From contig OY288188.1 in NCBI GenBank assembly GCA_958439195.1, positions 1 to 17,356 on the forward strand: DNA of 17,356 bases, read 5' to 3'. The stretch comes from an uncultured Paracoccaceae bacterium (GTDB lineage: Bacteria > Pseudomonadota > Alphaproteobacteria > Rhodobacterales > Rhodobacteraceae). Within the stretch, counting starts at the first letter, position 1; the number at the start of each line of letters is the position of its first letter. The translations under genes were made by a program, and so were the position numbers. Under the pieces are notes generated by a model. It did no database searches. It was not told the origin of the DNA and worked only from the letters and a program-made list of their open reading frames with translations. This document shows positions 8,665 to 17,356 of the stretch, in pieces.

Positions 8665-9516
8665 TGTGGACATTTGTTCTGCTGCTGCTGTTTGACAGAG
8701 GCAAGGGCTTTGGCTTGGGGCAGGGCTGGTTTAAGGTACCAGGGGCTGGACCTATGCAACAGTCACAGCCAGGGTGAATAAATTGTTGCATGTGCTGGCA
8801 ACCCATGACGGGGGCCCTTCCTACCCCTACCCTCACCAGCTGCAGCAGTACACTAAGCAAATACCAACAACTGAGATACCTTGACTTGCACACTTCCCCT
8901 GGTAGCACATGCCGTAGGACATTACAGCTGGAGCAGGGGCTGTCTCTGAAGCTGCCTGTGCCATGCGGAATACCCAAAGGGCCTATCTGGCGCCCCCAAA
9001 GCAGGGTATACCCCCAGCACATGTAGCGAGCTGCTGTTCTCTGCAGGTGGAGCATGATTGGCATAGCCGATGTGGTATTGTAGAAAGGGGGAGCGGTGCT
9101 GAATAAAAACATATGCTTTGAGGAGGTTGTTGAGAGATCTGCTAGCACTATCATGGCAAGATCTGGTGGAAAGTGTTAAAACAGCAGTAGCAAGGGCACG
9201 TCGGGTCTAGAAGGTGGTGCTGCACCCAAGGGATATGCGTAACATGTCTTGTTTTACAACAAGCCTGTCCCAGTGAACAACTCTGTGGTATGCTAGACCT
9301 TGTTTCAAGCAGTGACAGGTGACAAAGAAAACAGTCCTCCAAAGTGGTGGTGACAGCGTGGGTGACAGCCTTGCAGCATAGGCCCGTCTCGCCCGCCGCT
9401 GATTGCAGCATGTAGAAGGAAGCTTCCTACCATCAAACTGGCATGCAAAGCACACCAGCTTCTGTTAATACTGAATCCTTGGCAGTGACCTTGAAGCTTA
9501 TGGTAAGATTGCCAGA

Positions 9517-10765
9517 AGCAGGGCCCCTCCAGCAGGGGTAGCATCCATGTTGAAAACCACACTTTTTGCTGCCTGTAGCAATGCTCAGCATTGCAGGGAT
9601 AGCTAATGTGGGGCCTGCTGTGCAGAGCATGCATGACTGCAGCTAGTGACATGGTACTGTAAAGCCAAGGAAAGCTTGCTGATAAATGGGAGAAGTTCCA
9701 TTCCATGCACCCTAACTCAGGTGACCACAGGGGCGTACCCACTTTTGACCAAAATCTGAAAAGTCAGCTCAAGCACTTTCTCAATGCGGTTGCGGTTGCC
9801 ACCAATTTAGCACAGCAGGCAATAATTGCATCAACAAGTTCTTTGCAACAGGCTAGACACAGCTGTTATCTCTGCTTGCACTTGAGGAAACAGGAGGTGC
9901 AAACATTGGACACTGTGGACATTGGTTCTGCTGCTGCTGTTTGACAGAGGCAAGGGCTTTGGCTTGGGGCAGGGATGGTTTAAGGTACCAGGGGCTGGAC
10001 CTATGCAACAGTCACAGCCAGGGTGAATAAATTGTTGCATGTGCTGGCAACCCATGACGGGGGCCCTTCCTACCCCTACCCTCACCGGCTGCAGCAGTAC
10101 ACTAAGCAAATACCAACAACTGAGATACCTTGACTTGCACACTTCCCCTGGTAGCACATGCCGTAGGACATTACAGCTGGAGCAGGGGCTGTCTCTGAAG
10201 CTGCCTGTGCCATGCGGAATACCCAAAGGGCATATCTGGCGCCCCCAAAGCAGGGTATACCCCCGGCACATGTAGCGAGCTGCTGTTCTCTGCAGGTGGA
10301 GCATGATTGGCATAGCCGATGTGGTATTGTAGAAAGGGGGAGCGGTGCTGAATAAAAACATATGCTTTGAGGAGGTTGTTGAGAGATCTGCTAGCACTAT
10401 CATGGCAAGATCTGGTGGAAAGTGTTAAAACAGCAGTAGCAAGGGCACGTCGGGTCTAGAAGGTGGTGCTGCACCGAAGGGATATGCGTAACATGTCTTG
10501 TTTTACAACAAGCCTGGCCCAGTGAACAACTCTGTGGTATGCTAGACCTTGTTTCAAGCAGTGACAGGTGACAAAGAAAACAGTCCTCCAAAGTGGTGGT
10601 GACAGCGTGGGTGACAGCCTTGCAGCATAGGCCCGTCTCGCCCGCCGCTGATTGCAGCATGTAGAAGGAAGCTTCCTACCATCAAACTGGCATGCAAAGC
10701 ACACCAGATTCTGTTAATACTGAATCCTTGGCAGTGACCTTGAAGCTTATGGTAAGATTGCCAGA
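9517..10765. repeat. Array unit 8
   Basis: Complete unit. It matches unit 5 at GGGATGG, GGGCATATC and CCCGGCACA (G at 10265), then switches to CACCGAAGG. It also has private G at 10087 (CACCGGCTG) and private A at 10708 (CCAGATTCTG). The switch marks the right end of the duplicated tract somewhere between 10265 and about 10476. No gene is supported. Confidence 0.95.
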
Positions 10766-12014
10766 AGCAGGGCCCCTCCAGCAGGGGTAGCATCCATGTT
10801 GAAAACCACACTTTTTGCTGCCTGTAGCAATGCTCAGCATTGCAGGGATAGCTAATGTGGGGCCTGCTGTGCAGAGCATGCATGACTGCAGCTAGTGACA
10901 TGGTACTGTAAAGCCAAGGAAAGCTTGCTGATAAATGGGAGAAGTTCCATTCCATGCACCCTAACTCAGGTGACCACAGGGGCGTACCCACTTTTGACCA
11001 AAATCTGAAAAGTCAGCTCAAGCACTTTCTCAATGCGGTTGCGGTTGCCACCAATTTAGCACAGCAGGCAATAATTGCATCAACAAGTTCTTTGCAACAG
11101 GCTAGACACAGCTGTTATCTCTGCTTGCACTTGAGGAAACAGGAGGTGCAAACATTGGACACTGTGGACATTGGTTCTGCTGCTGCTGTTTGACAGAGGC
11201 AAGGGCTTTGGCTTGGGGCAGGGCTGGTTTAAGGTACCAGGGGCTGGACCTATGCAACAGTCACAGCCAGGGTGAATAAATTGTTGCATGTGCTGGCAAC
11301 CCATGACGGGGGCCCTTCCTACCCCTACCCTCACCAGCTGCAGCAGTACACTAAGCAAATACCAACAACTGAGATACCTTGACTTGCACACTTCCCCTGG
11401 TAGCACATGCCGTAGGACATTACAGCTGGAGCAGGGGCTGTCTCTGAAGCTGCCTGTGCCATGCGGAATACCCAAAGGGCATATCTGGCGCCCCCAAAGC
11501 AGGGTATACCCCCAGCACATGTAGCGAGCTGCTGTTCTCTGCAGGTGGAGCATGATTGGCATAGCCGATGTGGTATTGTAGAAAGGGGGAGCGGTGCTGA
11601 ATAAAAACATATGCTTTGAGGAGGTTGTTGAGAGATCTGCTAGCACTATCATGGCAAGATCTGGTGGAAAGTGTTAAAACAGCAGTAGCAAGGGCACGTC
11701 GGGTCTAGAAGGTGGTGCTGCACCCAAGGGATATGCGTAACATGTCTTGTTTTACAACAAGCCTGTCCCAGTGAACAACTCTGTGGTATGCTAGACCTTG
11801 TTTCAAGCAGTGACAGGTGACAAAGAAAACAGTCCTCCAAAGTGGTGGTGACAGCGTGGGTGACAGCCTTGCAGCATAGGCCCGTCTCGCCCGCCGCTGA
11901 TTGCAGCATGTAGAAGGAAGCTTCCTACCATCAAACTGGCATGCAAAGCACACCAGCTTCTGTTAATACTGAATCCTTGGCAGTGACCTTGAAGCTTATG
12001 GTAAGATTGCCAGA
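10766..12014. repeat. Array unit 9
   Basis: Complete unit. It combines GGGCTGG and GGGCATATC with CACCCAAGG and GCCTGTCCC. The last two are otherwise found together only in units 4 and 7, so its right half resembles unit 4 while its middle resembles units 10-13. This is a mosaic expected from gene conversion or unequal exchange. No gene is supported. Confidence 0.95.
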
Positions 12015-13263
12015 AGCAGGGCCCCTCCAGCAGGGGTAGCATCCATGTTGAAAACCACACTTTTTGCTGCCTGTAGCAATGCTCAGCATTGCAGGGATAG
12101 CTAATGTGGGGCCTGCTGTGCAGAGCATGCATGACTGCAGCTAGTGACATGGTACTGTAAAGCCAAGGAAAGCTTGCTGATAAATGGGAGAAGTTCCATT
12201 CCATGCACCCTAACTCAGGTGACCACAGGGGCGTACCCACTTTTGACCAAAATCTGAAAAGTCAGCTCAAGCACTTTCTCAATGCGGTTGCGGTTGCCAC
12301 CAATTTAGCACAGCAGGCAATAATTGCATCAACAAGTTCTTTGCAACAGGCTAGACACAGCTGTTATCTCTGCTTGCACTTGAGGAAACAGGAGGTGCAA
12401 ACATTGGACACTGTGGACATTGGTTCTGCTGCTGCTGTTTGACAGAGGCAAGGGCTTTGGCTTGGGGCAGGGCTGGTTTAAGGTACCAGGGGCTGGACCT
12501 ATGCAACAGTCACAGCCAGGGTGAATAAATTGTTGCATGTGCTGGCAACCCATGACGGGGGCCCTTCCTACCCCTACCCTCACCAGCTGCAGCAGTACAC
12601 TAAGCAAATACCAACAACTGAGATACCTTGACTTGCACACTTCCCCTGGTAGCACATGCCGTAGGACATTACAGCTGGAGCAGGGGCTGTCTCTGAAGCT
12701 GCCTGTGCCATGCGGAATACCCAAAGGGCATATCTGGCGCCCCCAAAGCAGGGTATACCCCCAGCACATGTAGCGAGCTGCTGTTCTCTGCAGGTGGAGC
12801 ATGATTGGCATAGCCGATGTGGTATTGTAGAAAGGGGGAGCGGTGCTGAATAAAAACATATGCTTTGAGGAGGTTGTTGAGAGATCTGCTAGCACTATCA
12901 TGGCAAGATCTGGTGGAAAGTGTTAAAACAGCAGTAGCAAGGGCACGTCGGGTCTAGAAGGTGGTGCTGCACCCAAGGGATATGCGTAACATGTCTTGTT
13001 TTACAACAAGCCTGGCCCAGTGAACAACTCTGTGGTATGCTAGACCTTGTTTCAAGCAGTGACAGGTGACAAAGAAAACAGTCCTCCAAAGTGGTGGTGA
13101 CAGCGTGGGTGACAGCCTTGCAGCATAGGCCCGTCTCGCCCGCCGCTGATTGCAGCATGTAGAAGGAAGCTTCCTACCATCAAACTGGCATGCAAAGCAC
13201 ACCAGCTTCTGTTAATACTGAATCCTTGGCAGTGACCTTGAAGCTTATGGTAAGATTGCCAGA
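12015..13263. repeat. Array unit 10
   Basis: Complete unit with CACCCAAGG and GCCTGGCCC, the same pair as unit 5, but with GGGCTGG instead of GGGATGG. It follows unit 9 as unit 5 follows unit 4. I noticed no private variant. No gene is supported. Confidence 0.95.
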
Positions 13264-14512
13264 AGCAGGGCCCCTCCAGCAGGGGTAGCATCCATGTTGA
13301 AAACCACACTTTTTGCTGCCTGTAGCAATGCTCAGCATTGCAGGGATAGCTAATGTGGGGCCTGCTGTGCAGAGCATGCATGACTGCAGCTAGTGACATG
13401 GTACTGTAAAGCCAAGGAAAGCTTGCTGATAAATGGGAGAAGTTCCATTCCATGCACCCTAACTCAGGTGACCACAGGGGCGTACCCACTTTTGACCAAA
13501 ATCTGAAAAGTCAGCTCAAGCACTTTCTCAATGCGGTTGCGGTTGCCACCAATTAAGCACAGCAGGCAATAATTGCATCAACAAGTTCTTTGCAACAGGC
13601 TAGACACAGCTGTTATCTCTGCTTGCACTTGAGGAAACAGGAGGTGCAAACATTGGACACTGTGGACATTGGTTCTGCTGCTGCTGTTTGACAGAGGCAA
13701 GGGCTTTGGCTTGGGGCAGGGCTGGTTTAAGGTACCAGGGGCTGGACCTATGCAACAGTCACAGCCAGGGTGAATAAATTGTTGCATGTGCTGGCAACCC
13801 ATGACGGGGGCCCTTCCTACCCCTACCCTCACCAGCTGCAGCAGTACACTAAGCAAATACCAACAACTGAGATACCTTGACTTGCACACTTCCCCTGGTA
13901 GCACATGCCATAGGACATTACAGCTGGAGCAGGGGCTGTCTCTGAAGCTGCCTGTGCCATGCGGAATACCCAAAGGGCATATCTGGCGCCCCCAAAGCAG
14001 GGTATACCCCCAGCACATGTAGCGAGCTGCTGTTCTCTGCAGGTGGAGCATGATTGGCATAGCCGATGTGGTATTGTAGAAAGGGGGAGCGGTGCTGAAT
14101 AAAAACATATGCTTTGAGGAGGTTGTTGAGAGATCTGCTAGCACTATCATGGCAAGATCTGGTGGAAAGTGTTAAAACAGCAGTAGCAAGGGCACGTCGG
14201 GTCTAGAAGGTGGTGCTGCACCGAAGGGATATGCGTAACATGTCTTGTTTTACAACAAGCCTGGCCCAGTGAACAACTCTGTGGTATGCTAGACCTTGTT
14301 TCAAGCAGTGACAGGTGACAAAGAAAACAGTCCTCCAAAGTGGTGGTGACAGTGTGGGTGACAGCCTTGCAGCATAGGCCCGTCTCGCCCGCCGCTGATT
14401 GCAGCATGTAGAAGGAAGCTTCCTACCATCAAACTGGCATGCAAAGCACACCAGCTTCTGTTAATACTGAATCCTTGGCAGTGACCTTGAAGCTTATGGT
14501 AAGATTGCCAGA
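13264..14512. repeat. Array unit 11
   Basis: Complete unit and the first with the right-hand subfamily states: A at 13555 (AATTAAGC, which puts a stop codon in a 79-codon plus-strand frame open in most earlier units) and A at 13910 (TGCCATAGG). It also has a private T at 14353 within the GTGACA cluster, outside the motifs themselves. No gene is supported. Confidence 0.95.
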
Positions 14513-15769
14513 AGCAGGGCCCCTCCAGCAGGGGAAGCATCCATGTTGAAAACCACACTTTTTGCTGCCTGTAGCAATGCTCAGCATTGCAGGGATAGCT
14601 AATGTGGGGCCTGCTGTGCAGAGCATGCATGACTGCAGCTAGTGACATGGTACTGTAAAGCCAAGGAAAGCTTGCTGATAAATGGGAGAAGTTCCATTCC
14701 ATGCACCCTAACTCAGGTGACCACAGGGGCGTACCCACTTTTGACCAAAATCTGAAAAGTCAGCTCAAGCACTTTCTCAATGCGGTTGCGGTTGCCACCA
14801 ATTAAGCACAGCAGGCAATAATTGCATCAACAAGTTCTTTGCAACAGGCTAGACACAGCTGTTATCTCTGCTTGCACTTGAGGAAACAGGAGGTGCAAAC
14901 ATTGGACACGGGTTCATTGGTGGACATTGGTTCTGCTGCTGCTGTTTGACAGAGGCAAGGGCTTTGGCTTGGGGCAGGGCTGGTTTAAGGTACCAGGGGC
15001 TGGACCTATGCAACAGTCACAGCCAGGGTGAATAAATTGTTGCATGTGCTGGCAACCCATGACGGGGGCCCTTCCTACCCCTACCCTCACCAGCTGCAGC
15101 AGTACACTAAGCAAATACCAACAACTGAGATACCTTGACTTGCACACTTCCCCTGGTAGCACATGCCATAGGACATTACAGCTGGAGCAGGGGCTGTCTC
15201 TGAAGCTGCCTGTGCCATGCGGAATACCCAAAGGGCATATCTGGCGCCCCCAAAGCAGGGTATACCCCCAGCACATGTAGCGAGCTGCTGTTCTCTGCAG
15301 GTGGAGCATGATTGGCATAGCCGATGTGGTATTGTAGAAAGGGGGAGCGGTGCTGAATAAAAACATATGCTTTGAGGAGGTTGTTGAGAGATCTGCTAGC
15401 ACTATCATGGCAAGATCTGGTGGAAAGTGTTAAAACAGCAGTAGCAAGGGCACGTCGGGTCTAGAAGGTGGTGCTGCACCGAAGGGATATGCGTAACATG
15501 TCTTGTTTTACAACAAGCCTGGCCCAGTGAACAACTCTGTGGTATGCTAGACCTTGTTTCAAGCAGTGACAGGTGACAAAGAAAACAGTCCTCCAAAGTG
15601 GTGGTGACAGCGTGGGTGACAGCCTTGCAGCATAGGCCCGTCTCGCCCGCCGCTGATTGCAGCATGTAGAAGGAAGCTTCCTACCATCAAACTGGCATGC
15701 AAAGCACACCAGCTTCTGTTAATACTGAATCCTTGGCAGTGACCTTAAGCTTATGGTAAGATTGCCAGA
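14513..15769. repeat. Array unit 12, with 9-bp net insertion and 1-bp deletion
   Basis: Unit of 1,257 bp. It carries the right-hand subfamily states (A at 14535, AATTAAGC, TGCCATAGG). At 14910-14919 ten bases, GGGTTCATTG, replace the single base found in other units, right after GGACAC. Near 15746 one G is missing (ACCTTAAGC against ACCTTGAAGC). The minus-strand frames crossing these sites are shortened or shifted. No gene is supported. Confidence 0.95.
14910..14919 (+). other. 9-bp net insertion at the transposon target position in unit 12
   Basis: Other units read GGACAC, one base, then GTGGACATTGG. Unit 12 has GGGTTCATTG in place of that single base. The left junction, directly after GGACAC, is the same one used by the transposon in unit 7. 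The bases GGTT at the start resemble the transposon's first four bases, but the rest is not transposon-like. The CATTG word could be templated from nearby CATTGG. Confidence 0.9.
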
Positions 15770-17018
15770 AGCAGGGCCCCTCCAGCAAGGGAAGCATCCA
15801 TGTTGAAAACCACACTTTTTGCTGCCTGTAGCAATGCTCAGCATTGCAGGGATAGCTAATGTGGGGCCTGCTGTGCAGAGCATGCATGACTGCAGCTAGT
15901 GACATGGTACTGTAAAGCCAAGGAAAGCTTGCTGATAAATGGGAGAAGTTCCATTCCATGCACCCCAACTCAGGTGACCACAGGGGCGTACCCACTTTTG
16001 ACCAAAATCTGAAAAGTCAGCTCAAGCACTTTCTCAATGCGGTTGCGGTTGCCACCAATTAAGCACAGCAGGCAATAATTGCATCAACAAGTTCTTTGCA
16101 ACAGGCTAGACACAGCTGTTATCTCTGCTTGCACTTGAGGAAACAGGAGGTGCAAACATTGGACACTGTGGACATTGGTTCTGCTGCTGCTGTTTGACAG
16201 AGGCAAGGGCTTTGGCTTGGGGCAGGGCTGGTTTAAGGTACCAGGGGCTGGACCTATGCAACAGTCACAGCCAGGGTGAATAAATTGTTGCATGTGCTGG
16301 CAACCCATGACGGGGGCCCTTCCTACCCCTACCCTCACCAGCTGCAGCAGTACACTAAGCAAATACCAACAACTGAGATACCTTGACTTGCACACTTCCC
16401 CTGGTAGCACATGCCATAGGACATTACAGCTGGAGCAGGGGCTGTCTCTGAAGCTGCCTGTGCCATGCGGAATACCCAAAGGGCATATCTGGCGCCCCCA
16501 AAGCAGGGTATACCCCCAGCACATGTAGCGAGCTGCTGTTCTCTGCAGGTGGAGCATGATTGGCATAGCCGATGTGGTATTGTAGAAAGGGGGAGCGGTG
16601 CTGAATAAAAACATATGCTTTGAGGAGGTTGTTGAGAGATCTGCTAGCACTATCATGGCAAGATCTGGTGGAAAGTGTTAAAACAGCAGTAGCAAGGGCA
16701 CGTCGGGTCTAGAAGGTGGTGCTGCACCGAAGGGATATGCGTAACATGTCTTGTTTTACAACAAGCCTGGCCCAGTGAACAACTCTGTGGTATGCTAGAC
16801 CTTGTTTCAAGCAGTGACAGGTGACAAAGAAAACAGTCCTCCAAAGTGGTGGTGACAGCGTGGGTGACAGCCTTGCAGCATAGGCCCGTCTCGCCCGCCG
16901 CTGATTGCAGCATGTAGAAGGAAGCTTCCTACCATCAAACTGGCATGCAAAGCACACCAGCTTCTGTTAATACTGAATCCTTGGCAGTGACCTTGAAGCT
17001 TATGGTAAGATTGCCAGA
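15770..17018. repeat. Array unit 13
   Basis: Complete unit with the right-hand subfamily states (AATTAAGC, TGCCATAGG). Private changes are A at 15788 (GCAAGGG, which breaks the CCCCT/AGGGG hairpin) and C at 15966 (CACCCCAACT). No gene is supported. Confidence 0.95.
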
Positions 17019-17356
17019 AGCAGGGCCCCTCCAGCAGGGGAAGCATCCATGTTGAAAACCACACTTTTTGCTGCCTGTAGCAATGCTCAGCATTGCAGGG
17101 ATAGCTAATGTGGGGCCTGCTGTGCAGAGCATGCATGACTGCAGCTAGTGACATGGTACTGTAAAGCCAAGGAAAGCTTGCTGATAAATGGGAGAAGTTC
17201 CATTCCATGCACCCTAACTCAGGTGACCACAGGGGCGTACCCACTTTTGACCAAAATCTGAAAAGTCAGCTCAAGCACTTTCTCAATGCGGTTGCGGTTG
17301 CCACCAATTAAGCACAGCAGGCAATAATTGCATCAACAAGTTCTTTGCAACAGGCT
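17019..17356. repeat. Array unit 14, partial (cut by window end)
   Basis: First 338 bases of a further unit. It has GGGGAAGC and AATTAAGC, so it belongs to the right-hand subfamily of units 11-14. The array clearly continues past the window. Confidence 0.95.

Larger units (their letters stand above)
7495..9516. repeat. Array unit 7, split by a 770-bp insertion
   Basis: The left part (7495-7891) and right part (from about 8662) together make one unit, interrupted after the unit position that corresponds to 397 in unit 1. The right part has CATTTGTTC (T at 8675), GGGCCTATC, CACCCAAGG and GCCTGTCCC, exactly the unit 4 haplotype. A long plus-strand frame starting at 7683 runs from the unit into the insertion. 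It is a chance fusion and not a gene. Confidence 0.95.
1..17356. repeat. Tandem array of 1,249-bp units (long-period satellite)
   Basis: The same roughly 1.25-kb sequence repeats head to tail across the whole window. Units begin at 1, 1250, 2499, 3748, 4997, 6246, 7495, 9517, 10766, 12015, 13264, 14513, 15770 and 17019, taking AGCAGGGCCCC as an arbitrary start. Spacing is exactly 1,249 except in unit 7 (2,022, because of a 770-bp insertion plus 3 bp) and unit 12 (1,257, from +9 and -1). Units differ from each other by only a few substitutions. The array continues beyond both window edges. I find no rRNA, snRNA or protein gene in the unit. It could be a centromeric, subtelomeric or interstitial satellite, and the sequence alone does not say which. 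A collapsed or mis-stitched assembly is possible, although the unit-specific variants argue that the copies are distinct. Confidence 0.98.

Noticed and set aside
1..17356. CRISPR-like periodic repeat
   Set aside because: The period is 1,249 bp with no short repeat-spacer alternation, and no cas genes are present.

Overview
The whole window lies inside a tandem array with a 1,249-bp period. There are 13 full units and the first 338 bases of a 14th, all head to tail, with no spacer and no unique flank at either edge. Units differ by only a handful of substitutions, so the array is a young or actively homogenised long-period satellite. I find no convincing protein-coding gene, rRNA or CRISPR array. 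Open frames recur at the same place in every unit, but most substitutions between units change the amino acid in those frames, one frame is closed by a stop in units 11-14, and none resembles a family I recognise. A non-coding, repeat-rich eukaryotic nuclear region fits best, such as a subtelomere, centromere or other satellite block. Base composition is mixed, with many CTG/CAG-type words. A green alga would be compatible, but that is a weak guess.

Layout: units 1-6 occupy 1-7494. Unit 7 (7495-9516) is split by a 770-bp insertion at 7892-8661. Units 8-13 run from 9517 to 17018, and unit 14 is cut by the window end. The insertion is the only non-array sequence. It has perfect 19-bp terminal inverted repeats and a probable 3-bp target duplication with one mismatch. 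The size arithmetic agrees: 2022 - 1249 = 773 = 770 + 3. It encodes no transposase, so it looks like a non-autonomous DNA transposon. Inside it, on the minus strand, is a degenerate tRNA-like segment with A-box and B-box matches followed by a T7 run, resembling a nested tRNA-derived SINE. It also carries a G-rich tract with a G-quadruplex motif and a short coding-like stretch.

Shared variants reveal higher-order structure. A tract of about 1.6 kb in units 4-5 reappears in units 7-8 at an offset of 4,520 bases, and a 4-5-6 variant pattern recurs in units 9-10-11. Units 11-14 share further private variants. Unit 12 has a 9-bp net insertion at exactly the position where the transposon entered unit 7. 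The array is therefore best read as evolving by unequal exchange and gene conversion, with one internal position repeatedly disrupted. I see no multi-gene functional system here.
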